A stretch of 64,000 nucleotides of DNA, taken from contig NC_089979.1 of the NCBI RefSeq assembly GCF_036417845.1, forward strand, positions 11,151,424-11,215,423. Direction: 5' to 3'. Of this stretch, positions 1 to 11,600 are shown piece after piece (within the stretch, counting starts at the first letter, position 1; each line of letters opens with the position of its first letter). The position numbers and the translations under genes were made by a program. This stretch comes from Apteryx mantelli. Its lineage: Eukaryota; Chordata; Aves; Apterygiformes; Apterygidae. Under the pieces are notes generated by a model. That model had not been told where the DNA came from. It ran no database searches and saw nothing but the letters and a program-made list of their open reading frames with translations.

Positions 1-1169
1 TGCTTTCACGGCATTGACCACCATGTTGATGGCTTCCCTGCTTCGCTCTGACTAGTGCATACATGCAGGTTTACAGTCTCATGGGGGAGAAAGGCGCACA
101 GCTTGTGCCCACCAAAACATACAGGTGCAGGCACCTGTTGTGTCTCGCCTACTAGGCAAATGCCTTAACATCAAGAGCAGATCCACCTATCACCATCCTG
201 TGGAGATACCCTTAATCAGCCCACCGGCAGCTGCCCCCAAGCGCACCCATTGCTTTCATACACCACCCAGGAACCGGGGGAGCACTCTGGAAAGCTGGCT
301 GCCTGGGGACACTGAGCGCCTGAGTTTCTCTCCCCTCATTCCCAAGATCTGCATAAGAACAAGATCAGCCTTTCCTTAAGCATCGGGCTTATTCTTGTCG
401 CTCACCCTTGCTAGGAGCTAGGAGCGAATCCTAGCCCCATTTAAGCTTTGCCGCTGATTTCAATGGAGACAGGATTTCACTCTCATGGTCATAATCTTCT
501 CGAGGGACACAGTAGGCGAATAGGAGATCTGTTTTCATGCAGATGCCCTTCCTTTATCACCAAGAATGGGAAGAGATTATCGCAGGTAGATACAATCTTT
601 CCTAAAGCGAAGCAATGGTAGCTCCAATCCGTAGCTCCAATCCATAAACCCGTGATTCAACTCACAGAGATTTGGAGGCTATCTGGCTGAAATATCTGGC
701 ATTACCTCCTTCTACAGGCCGCTCAACTCACGAAACCCTCCTTGCCAACTAGCTGGAACGCATTCCTCTCAGGGGCTATGCTAGAGCAAAGTCAGACGCC
801 TTTCTAGACAGCTTTCCCAGTTTATACAAGATACCAAATGCAAAACTGATAAAAGGCAATATTTTTCCATAACCAGACTGTGGGAAATATCTGATGAGAG
901 AAGTTCCTGAGGTTAAAGAAAAAGATAAGAAAGGAAGGAAGGAGTGGGCATTTATAAGCATATCGAGGATATTGTAATAAATAGCTTCGTAACATTTGAA
1001 CTTCATGATTCAGGGCTTACTAGCAGTAAAAAATAAAAAAAAAAACTGAATATAGCAGATGAAATCTACTGAGCCTCTTCTTAAGAAGACGACACCCCCT
1101 GCCCTTCTCTGACCCGTCTGCTGCTGCTTTCTCGTGGAGGCAGGAGACCAGACCAGGCGCCTTCGTGGC

Positions 1170-1860
1170 TGAACCAACACGGCAGATCTCGCGTCCCTAC
1201 GCACCGAGGCACCCGCTCGCGCTCCTGCTGACCGTACGGCACGTGGCTTTCCAAAAACTTGCCCGGTGATCCCAGAAGAGCCCCAGCTCAACAGCGGTGT
1301 CACGCCGAAGTTTCCGGAACCGAGTCGCTGGCCGGTTGCCGGGATCCCGGGCAGCAACGGAGACGCCGCCCTCGGCCCAGACGCCTGGAGAAGATGCGCA
1401 GGCGGCTGACAACATGGATTTAACACCGCCACACGCGTGTTTTAAGGAGTAGCCAACACGCCTGCACTCACAACACATCAAACCACCACGAATGCGACCA
1501 TTTCCGCCCGGGGACCCCGCGTCGGGGAAGGGCGGAAACCCTTCCGCACTGTCCGAACTGCCCTCGAAGGCCCCGAAATCCCACGCGCACCCCAAAAACG
1601 GAGGGGCGGCGCTGCTGGCGAGCGGAGGCAGCCGCGTGGGGCCGCGCGCCCGAGCCAGCAGCAACGCCGGCCTCGGCTCTCACCCAGATCTGCCCAGCCC
1701 CTTTCCCGATTAAATATCTCGGAAAACTAGTCACGCCACGGCTGCTGGCCCCGAGAGGTCCCGGCACCTGCCGGGCTGCCTCCTCCCAGGACACAGCGCG
1801 CTGCGTGATGGAGGGACACCCTGGGCCGCAGGTTGGAAACACACCAACTCCCGAGAAACG
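1170..1860. promoter_or_regulatory. CpG-rich island near left edge
   Basis: Dense CpG from about 1190 to 1860, with a core at about 1320-1700. Overlapping open frames of 124-155 codons on the minus strand and 73 on the plus strand are mutually overlapping and unrecognisable, as expected from low stop-codon density. It may be a further internal promoter in the inferred PVT1 unit. Confidence 0.55.
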
Positions 1861-4800
1861 TGCCCAAAACTACCATTAAGAAGGATGTTTGGAGCCCGAG
1901 CTGATGTTGATTCAGTTAAAATATTCTCGCTGCCTTCCGTGCTGAACCAGGCTTTTCATGCAAACCACAAAACCCAGCTTAGCTCTCCGTCGCGTCCTCC
2001 CCGGTGCCCAGACGGCTCCTCCAGCCTTGATGTGCAGCATCCTGGGCATCCATGTGCTGCAAGAGTCCAAGTCCAGCCACACAAACAAGTCCCTCTCTTT
2101 TAAATGAAGCCCATGTGCTCATTTTTAGCTCTGCCATCCAGCAGGGCGGACTTCTGAGGTATCAGAAGTGCTGGAGCCAGTCAGTGAGATGTCAGAAAAA
2201 ACATAAAGTTATGTTAGCTGTTTATTTGCTAAACTTTTGGTCTGGGTCTGTTCTATCTGGGTTCATTTTGATGGCATTTTCTTTGCCATTTATCTTTTGT
2301 AAGTCCTTCTACATCCCTTTAAAGTCATCCATGCATTATTATTATATACCCATCATCATATCAAAAAAAAAAGTTTACAACCATCCTGATAATACAAAAA
2401 GCACCACAAGTATTTTCTTTCCAGGTGGATAAGCTGATATATCAAAAAAAAAAGAGCAGCACACAACACAGCAACAGGCCTGCAATCATAATACTGGCAG
2501 AAGAGTCAGGACCCTTTACAAATATACTTTCAGGAAGACTGCAGAAAAATCCTAGTAGATATTAGTATTCTTCCTACCTCAAAAGCAGTATAGATGAACA
2601 AAGCCAATGAAAATTACCTGGAAACCTACACTGGGAATTAGAGTGCTTTGGCCTTGATGTTGATCTTGAAATAACCTGGCCCAAGCTCAAGAATTATTTT
2701 TCCTGTTTATTTTTAGGATGCATTACCTTCAAACCTTTAGACCTGTCTTTTAAAATATGTTTGACGCATTAGATACCTTTTCCAATTTTTCCACTAGGCT
2801 GAAAATAAGATCTGTGAAGTCACATTTATTAAGAGAGACTTGTCCATCACCGATATCTCAGTAAGTACTTTCCAAAGAAAGAGGTGTTCATTTTATAGCA
2901 GATGCAGGTTTCCCAACACCAACAACGAAGACATGCATCATGTCAATATCCAGATATGCCAAAGCCAGCCTGAATTTTTCCACGGCTATACTAAATTTTT
3001 GGCCTTGGGTTGACAAAGCCCAATTTAGCTAGTAACTGTTGTTCTCACTGAAACAGACTGGAGCTAATTTGCGTAAGAACAAAATATATTAAAGGCTACA
3101 TTTTCTTAGAGTTAAGTTAGTCAACTTGATGCTTGTGGCTTGCTGCAAACAAGAAGTAAGTATTTTCAGTAACTTTGAGCACATACTTATTTTACTTGTG
3201 GAGTTCTGACTGTTTTCAGCCAGGTTTGAGGAACATAACACTGCCACTATGCACTTCCACAATTCTTGTACCTACACTGTCATTAGTCAGGACCGGAAAA
3301 GAGGGTAATTGGTGGTTTTCTTTTAACCAAAACAGTTATATTGGTACGGATCTGCATGAACGCAACAAAGCCAATATGACGGCATTCTCTTTTCCTTTCT
3401 TTTCATTAGAGTTCGTGATGGCATAAAGCCCTGCCACTGAAAACAGTGCTAATACAGAACAGGCTCTGTGGGACTTGGAGGAAATAGCAGGAGTCCATTC
3501 TCCTCTGACCCCTAATGCAGTGGAACGGAGCGGTATAAATAACACACTGTGTCACTTGTGGGGAACCAGGGGATTAGAGACCTTGTGACCCTCAACTGTC
3601 TTAAGATCATCACTTCCTTCAGCCCTCCTCCTCATCATGCCCCCACAGAAGCAGACCTCTACTAAAACCATGAAATTGTCTTCTAAATCCAAACCCACGA
3701 GTATCCCCATGACAACACACAACCTGGAAGCCTGCAATAGTTTACTGTATGTTATTGTAACTGGTTTGGTTGCGTTGCATTAATGAAGTCCTATTTATCT
3801 GGATGCCCCAAGGCATCTTAGGCAGAAATACCTAAACATTATAGCTGTGCATATCTAAAGGAACCAGGAATAACTCTGAAGAATCTAAACTCTCCAAAGA
3901 GCATGTGATGAGCCTTCCAGTGAAAGGGATGCTTTTCAAGTATAGTAACACAGGAATCACCAGAATGGATCAAAAGCAACCACCCTTCTTGCTCAGCATC
4001 CAGTCTCCAACCTCAGATGCTGAAGAACATACCCACACAGCAGGCAAGCAAGAGAGGATCCTCCAGCCATCACCCACCCTAGGATCCCGGCAGACACAAA
4101 TGGCTTGCTGCATTCTCTAGCGTAAATCATCAGTTTAAACTAATACATCAGCTCAAATGTACAGCAGCTGAAGAGCTGACACAGTTCCCCTTTTGTCACC
4201 CATCACAAGCGCAGCAGCCTCCAGGAAGCAGAGCAGACAGCTGACAAAGATAACAACATAAACCACTGCAGTCACTTTGCAGGAAGAGCACCTGCCAGAA
4301 CCCCAGCAGGTCCATTCAACCATAGGGTCACTGCTTACACCAATCATGCTTTTTGTTTTTTAATATAGTTTTATTTTATCTCACACCCAGTTTTCTTACT
4401 ATGTTTTTGCCCCATATAACCTATTCTGAATCTCACCAGGGCACAGCTTCATGTCTGGCAGCAGGTGAGAGTGTTGACACCCAAGCACAGGTGAATTCAA
4501 GTGAGACAACCCAGGCATTTGCTACCCACCGCTCTCTACTTCATCCCTCTTCCCTGATGACACCACAGAGCCCTAAAGGTAACTCATTTCAGGTGACTTT
4601 GATATGGCTGGTTATAAGGCATGACAATTCATGAGCTGCTTCACATGAGCTTCTCCATTCCCACTCCCAGAACAAAGTCCATGACAAGGGCTGCATGGGT
4701 GGCTGGGTCTGCAAGTGTTTTGGTCACCCCAATTGAACCTCCTGCTAGTCAAGACCTTGTGTGTTGTGTCGCTCTGGTTACTTCCTGTGCTGACCTTAAT

Positions 4801-7800
4801 TGCACTGCAGATGCCATTATTTAGTAGCTCAGGTATTACCTCTACCGATATTAATTCCTGTGAACATCTTGTACTGACAACCCTTCATAAAGGCAGAGCC
4901 GTCCAGTGACCTGGGAAGCACCGAGGCGCAAACAGGTTCTGCATTCTAGTAAATGGAAGTACATCTGGTTTCAGTGAGTTACCAAGGCAAAACACCAGGT
5001 CTTGAGAATGGTCCTTCCCACTGCCAAGCCTGAGAAATAATAAAAGTTGGAAGAGGAAATGAGGAATGAAACAACAAAAAAAAAAAGAACACCCACAACA
5101 TCACATTGCAGTTCATTTATTGTTTCAAACAGCTGCAGCAGAAATTCTGTTTTTGTTTTTGCTGGCTTTTCTCTTTTTTCTTCCCTCTCACACAAATGAA
5201 AACAAGCATGGAAACCAAGGGCCTTGTCAGTGTCTATTTTGTCTTGATTGTTCATTTCTAAGGGCTTGCCAGGGAGACGGACCTCAATTACAACTACCAC
5301 CAGTACAGCTGAACAGATACACTTTTCCCAGTGATAAAGCCCTTATTTACAGCAGAGTTCACCCCTTTTTCAAGCTGCAGTGCTGCAAAAAGCATCTTTG
5401 TCTATCTATAGTAGGGGCTGTACTGACTTCATTACATGAGTTGCAATAAATCCACAGTGCAGAGGAGGCCCTCTTGAAAGCCTGGCGAACCATGGCACTG
5501 CCTAAAAGCTTCAATGTTTCACTTCAGCTTCTGCAATCCCCATTAAAAAGATGCAAATAGTTTAACAAAGAACTAAAGCATCTGTCAATCTGCAGCAAAT
5601 TGGAAGAACAAATTTCATTTTAGCAGCAGAAAGTCTCTTATAAACAATAACGTTACAGAATTACAAGCATACATATCTTCCTAGTCATCTATAAGTCACT
5701 ACTGAAAATATATATACTCCCATATTGCCAAACAATCCCAGTGAATAAAACCCCATCATGAAAAATAAACAGCTGCTTTTGTGGTCCTTCTAAATACTGT
5801 ATATTCTTCCACAGAGACTCCAGGTTTGGGGCTTGGTTCCAGAGTTAGGCATAGGTCAGTTTTAGTTCAGGCTGGTCCCACTACAAATTTTGTCACTATC
5901 TCCAGGTGGACTGGGATCAAATCCCCTCTTTCTCCAAGAGTAGATTCAGCAGCAAGACAGCTGACACTGCACCCTTGAGACCATGGCCATTGCCAAGGGG
6001 CAGAAGAGCAGGAGAGAGCTGGGTACATCAGCACAGCACAAGGGCAAGCCACCAAGGGCTTTAAGGGCGGCCAGCATGACTCTGGCGAATGTTGGAGGGC
6101 AAAGTATTTCTGGTAGATTTAAGGAAGACATAAGGCTATACCACTAATGACAGAATATCCTTCCTCTAGGATTTTACGTACCATCTGGCAGCTTACATTC
6201 AAGAAAGATGCATTTTAACAGACACCGTTACAGGAGAGAGCTGCTAGATCATACAGGGAAGGAAGAGCCCTCTTACAATAGACAACAGAGCTGGCTTTGT
6301 TCAACCCAGCAGGAGCAAGGCTCCGAGGGGATAAGACCACTGTCTACATCACAGAAAGAATGATTTAAGCGAAAGGACAACACTGGCACAAGAACAAATG
6401 AGTATAAGCTGGTTACAAATAACTTTTGGCTGGAGCAAGAAGGTCCCTAACCATGCCTGGCTCTCGATGCCTTCCAACAGGAGTAGTGGGGCTGGCAGCC
6501 CAATCAGTTTTAAGATGCAGCTTAATAAATTTATTATTGAGATTATACCCTTTGGCTGCTCATAAGGATAAGGAAGGGGCCTTCATGATCCCAGAAGTGT
6601 TATACACTCTGGTGTTCGTCCTCTTCTCTCATCAGCAGCGTCTCTTAATTGGTTTCTTGTTATCCTGTATCATCCGTACCCCACAATTTTTACAATTAAC
6701 CACTGTGATATGAATTGTCTAGACATGTAATAGGAAATTCTGGAAACCCAGAGATTTAAAAGGCTATGGTAGAAAAAAGTCAGGTGCAGAAATCAGGCTA
6801 GCTGAAGTCTGCTTCTGTAGCACAGAGAATCACTTCTCAGAACTGTACTACTTATGATTGACGTGAATTACACATCAAGCCCAAGATACCAGCAGGGACA
6901 AAACCTCACACTGACCAGAAGGACAGTGCCATATATTTTATGAATTACCCCCCCTCATCTAAACACAGCCCCCAAGACAAGAACGCCCAAAGACTTCACA
7001 ACGGATCTTGCTCTACTTTTTTGTCACCCTTCCCCATCACTTAAATGACAAGCAAAGCTCCATCACCCCCATTTATCACTGAATGCTCTTCATGTGCATA
7101 CTATGATAGATTCCAAATAATCATCTCCATCTGAGTATATTTTAAGAGAGGGACTGTCCCTACCACTTCCCAATGTGTCTCCATCCCACTAGCACTCCTG
7201 CTATGGCAGATGTTCTGGTTTCTTATCCGTCAAGTACTTCCATCTCTTTCTGGGGATGGCTTTGGAGATTACAGCTCAGTGATATTCTAAGCCATTTGTA
7301 TCCAAAGACATTCAGATACTTCATAGTTTGGCCTTTCAGCTGCAGATTTTCAATGACCAAATCTTAGTTAGGCCAGTAAACGCAGCCTTGCCAATGTGTG
7401 ACATCATTTCCTCCTGGAGATCCCCAGTGGCTTAGATACAACTATCAGGATATGTGAACTGATTCATTTCTTGTCTTCCACTGCCTTCTAACGCAATGCT
7501 TGATTTGGGAGTTGCGAGGGTTTTCATTAGATCAGTGGGTTTCATATGAAATAGTCAACCCCCATCTTTCTGCAATGCTGGGAAGTCAACGTCTGTACTT
7601 GTGTGTTTGCTGAGCAGTCACGCGGGATTCACAGCACGCAGTCAACTTGGAACTCTGGGCTTACCTTCAAACTCGCAACCAAGCGTGCAGGAGCACCTCT
7701 GGTGCATGCTCCAAAGGCTTTCCATGCCTGTAGACAGACACAGGCTGGATTACAGTCTTTACTCAGGCCAAAATTTAATTGGCAGCGAGGACACAGGGAA

Positions 7801-8503
7801 AAAGAAAACCCAAGCACAGACAATCATCCAGCCCCCAGAAAGGATAGGCAAAATCGGCTGGGAACGAATCCTAGGGCATCCCAGGCACAAAAACCACAGG
7901 TACATCCCCCAAAACACTCCAGCCACTGCTACTCAGGAATAGGTGGGAGTTCTACTTTTAACTTAGATTAGGGTAGCATTTGAGTTTCCTTTCAAATACA
8001 GCAAGCCTGAGCTTATACAGGTCTTGCTGTGCAACATGCAGAGCCAGGGCAGGTTGTCCCAGGCACTGACAGCTGGGTCTCAGTCACACCGGTGAACGGC
8101 AAAATGAATAATCCCTTGGAAGGGCTCTACCATCAGCAAAATCTCATCTAGTCCATCTCTGCCGAAAGCCTCCCCACCCATCAAGACAGGAAACTGTAGC
8201 CATCTATAGCCCCAAGTTGCTGGGGATTACTTAACGTTTGGACAAACATTTGAAAGTGAGGAGTGCTATGAAAGTGTTAAGAATTATGCAAATACAAGGA
8301 GAACAGAAACCGCAGGCATCTAATAAGAGTTTGCCCTCATTCTATCAAAGCCTCACAGTAATAATGTATTTCTCCAGTAAAGCTGCTGGAATAGTTTCAC
8401 CTCCTTTAATTCACTAGTATTTAGTCTTTCGTACATGCCAAGAGTGCATGAAATAAATTAGTACCTACATTTCATCTAAATTTACTGTAACAGGTATAGG
8501 GGG

Positions 8504-8536
8504 AAAAAAAAAGAAGAAAAAAAAAGAAAAAAAAAG
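8504..8536. repeat. A-rich tract
   Basis: Poly(A) with scattered G (AAAAAAAAAGAAGAAAAAAAA type), 33 bp. No SINE body was recognised in front of it. Confidence 0.9.
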
Positions 8537-8899
8537 ACCCTTGCAGAGGGAATCTGCTTCTCATTTCAGATCTTTGGCCAGGCTCAAACTGAGATACCAC
8601 TGGATGGATTTAACATATTACCACTGTCCCTGACCACTCAAATGCTAGAGGTTACTCTCCTCATAGGTCAGATCACTTCAAATATGAATTCCCTAATCCG
8701 CTTCAGCAAGCAAGGTTGACCTAAACAGTCTAAACAGGCTGAGAAAACCTGCCTGATTTTTTCTTCAGTGGATTAGGCAGTAATCATATTTTAAAGGTGC
8801 TCTAGTTGACTCAGAAAAGGTCTGTCCTCAGTCCAGGTCAGCAAAACAAAGCAAGAGCATTTACACCAAGACCTGCATTGGTATAGGTAATGTGGCTTT

Positions 8900-8921
8900 A
8901 AAAAAAAAAAAAAAAAAAAAA
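8900..8921. repeat. Poly(A) run, 22 bp
   Basis: Uninterrupted A run after TGTGGCTTT. It could be the tail of a decayed retrosequence, but no body was recognised. Confidence 0.9.
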
Positions 8922-10356
8922 TCAAATTAGCAAAGATTTTTCATGTAGACAAGTGCTTTAGTATCTTAAAAAATAATCTTAAAAAATAACTTCACTATCC
9001 AAAGACTTACTTTCCCCCTTAAATCTCATGCACAGAGGAAAAAAAATCCATATCCAGGACTTGCAAATTCCCTATCCTCACATGCAAAGGCATATTAGCT
9101 CTGTTCCACAGACAAGAAACTAAGACATCTCACATTTGCCTTGGCTTGATCTATGCTTAAGATTTGCCAGCAGCCTGTAAAATTATGGGGGCGGGGGAGA
9201 ACATCAGAAATACATGCACAGCCCCAACCGGTGTATTTATGCTGAGAAAATGCAATTGATTCAGAAATAGCTCTATGGAGGCTGGGGAGGGAGAGAGGAA
9301 GGAAACAGAGAAAGAGCTTTTTTGCTGAAGAAGCTCATTTCGTTCTGGGAACCGGTTTCGGCTACACCAGCAGAAGAGCCAAACGCAGCGGCAGAGGAGC
9401 GGGGTAACCTCACCTGCTGGGTACTTCAGACCGCAGAGCCCTAGGTGAAAGCTCTATCGCCCAGATCAGAGGTAGACAAACTCCGCTTGCCAGCATTTAC
9501 GCTTATTAGCTTACCACAGATGTTGCTTCACAACAAACTTTCCCCCAGAAATGCTGCCTCCTCTTTTCCTATAGATAGACAGCAAACTGGACCGGGGAAC
9601 TGATCTGGCTGAAAAATAACCTGACAAAAGGAAAAAGAAAAGAAAAAAAAACTATAAGCTTCATAGTGTCGATAGTTGCTCTATCAGACCGGTTTTAAGT
9701 GTAGGAAACACAAGGAGCAGTAAAACTCGGACCAAACATCAGGAATCCCTAGCTTCCACTCCTGGACCCAGATCCTACCAGCTTTTCGATGGGGAGAATA
9801 TTAATTCTATCACAAAAACCCATAAGGAAAAATTAAGAACACTATGAGGCAAAAAGAACAGCCCAATCCCCCAGTGTAACACTTTGCCCACTGAAATCTA
9901 GCTCCTCTCGTCTGTGTGCATGTGCACAAGTATGAGTGTGCATCAGTGTGATAAAAGTTTCCAATTCTGTACAGTAACCTTTAAGCAAAAGAAGTACTCT
10001 AAAATATTTTTAAACACATACAGAGCCTAAAACAGCAGCTCTTATTGGTAATATAACATAATTAATGTCACTTGGTTACATCATCCAGGAAATTAATCTA
10101 ATCAGCTAAAATAACAAGACAGTCAAAACTTGGCTCCAAAGGGAAAAGCTGCCCTTTCTGAGCAGATCTGCTTTGCCACACACCGCGGCGCAGTTTAACC
10201 CCCTGCTACCACGGACGAGGCTCTCAGCAAGATTTTTGGGACCGTCTGCTGCATCTCGCCCTGCAGCCTCTGGGCACAGCACCGGTCACAGGGACTCGGC
10301 TCAGTAGTCTATCTCTGACCCTATTTAAATTGAAGCAAAGGTCTACAGTCATGCGC

Positions 10357-10378
10357 TTTTTTTTTTTTTTTTTTTTTT
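10357..10378. repeat. Poly(T) run, 22 bp
   Basis: Uninterrupted T run after CATGCGC, a few hundred bases left of the internal CpG island. Confidence 0.9.
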
Positions 10379-10860
10379 ATGACTACTGATTTTGTACATC
10401 TTTGGGGGAGGAAGTTCTAATCAAAACTAATTTAACGGGGGGTTTCTCAGGGTAGGAATCACCGCTCAATCTGAATCTGAAAAGACAGCTAGAATCAGGT
10501 GAGAGAAGGAAATGGCAAAAATCAGTTGCCCTTTAAGAATACACATTTCTAAAATTATTTGGGGCTGCAAGACCAAGGTAGCTGTAGGAACTGATCTCGA
10601 GGGAACGATAGCCACTTTACTTCAATTGCAGTTTACACCGCTGAGCTTTCAGTGCTGGGTAGGCGTCATTATCCTAAGCCTCCTTTGTAAACCATTCTGA
10701 GAAGCTCAGAGGAACAGGTGGCAATTGCAAAACACAAGTATGTGCAGGCACCCCTCTGGCTGCCCAGCGACACCGAGGCCGAAGGAGCACAAATGCTTGG
10801 CTGCCGTTTGGCTGCCTCCAGGCGCATCCCCCCTCTGCGTGGCCCTGCGGGCAAAGCACC

Positions 10861-10950
10861 GCTGCGGCTCCCGCTCCCGCTGCGGCTCCCGCTCCCGCTG
10901 CGGCTCCCGCTCCCGCTGCGGCTCCCGCTCCCGCTGCCGCTGCCGCTCGG
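10861..10950. repeat. 18-bp tandem repeat, four perfect copies plus one degenerate
   Basis: The unit GCTGCGGCTCCCGCTCCC occurs four times without error (10861-10932), followed by a degenerate fifth copy GCTGCCGCTGCCGCTCGG. The 18-nt period keeps all six frames open, which explains the repetitive Arg/Ser/Gly/Pro/Leu peptides predicted here. Confidence 0.97.
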
Positions 10951-11431
10951 GCTTTTGAGCACCTGCTGGAAGAGGGGGAGCACCGCCAAGCGGAGCGGCT
11001 GGCCAGGCTCGAGCGATGCTCACCGCCGCGGCACGCACAGGGGCGGGGGGAGCCCGGCCCAGCTCCTCGCTCCGCTCCGCTGCGGTGGCGAGGAGAGACA
11101 GCGCTGCATTTTTCATTGATGAAACAGCAGAGAAAGGGCTCTTGCTGCTTCCCTGCACATTAGTCAGCACACGAGAACAAAAAAAAAAGAACAAATCCGC
11201 TTGGTAGCATTAGGGATTATGACTCAGACTTTTTTTTCCTGTGATTCATTCGGAGCTCGGAGTCGTGGCACCGATTCGGAGCGGCCCCGTCATGTCAGGT
11301 TCCGGCCAAAAACAGAAAGGTTTTTCCCCTTCCCACTGCTTCATTCCCTGGAGTCGCAAGTTATCCGTTCAGACCCCTCCTCCCCCCCACGCAGGTACCC
11401 AGGCCCCGACGGGGAGAACGCCACGCGGGAT

Positions 11432-11447
11432 CCGGGCACGTGCCCGG
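11432..11447. promoter_or_regulatory. 16-bp palindrome centred on CACGTG E-box
   Basis: CCGGGCACGTGCCCGG is a perfect inverted repeat around the canonical MYC/MAX (also USF/MITF-class) E-box, inside the 10.75-11.6 kb CpG island. This is a plausible site for MYC feedback on its downstream lncRNA partner. Confidence 0.7.
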
Positions 11448-11600
11448 CAGGCGCTCATCACCCCCGAGCTCGTCAGCACCCCACGGGACCCGCGGGACCA
11501 GCCCGTCCCAACTCCAGCGTAAACGTGCCAAGTCTCGGCCCTCCGGCAAGCAGGATGGCGTTGAACGCAAAATAAGTCGGGGCTATTAACGGCGAGCGGG

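Larger units (their letters stand above)
1861..10749. other. Non-coding stretch, no gene recognised
   Basis: AT-moderate sequence with only short, scattered open frames (at most 127 codons), none with recognisable domains. It contains two A-rich tracts. Interpreted as intronic to PVT1. Confidence 0.6.
10750..11600. promoter_or_regulatory. Internal CpG-rich island with minisatellite and palindromic E-box
   Basis: GC- and CpG-rich sequence, isolated in AT-rich surroundings about 22 kb downstream of the predicted PVT1 start. It includes an 18-bp minisatellite (10861-10950), many CGG and CGCTC motifs and a CACGTG E-box in a 16-bp palindrome. It may be an alternative promoter of PVT1 or an enhancer. 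The open frames here come from the repeat and are not genes. Confidence 0.6.

Noticed and set aside
10861-10950. CRISPR-like direct repeats
   Set aside because: The repeats are contiguous with no spacers, in a vertebrate genome; an ordinary minisatellite.
10669-11194. Arg-Ser/Glu-rich repetitive proteins in several frames
   Set aside because: The 18-bp tandem repeat keeps all frames open; the repetition is a DNA minisatellite and not a protein family.
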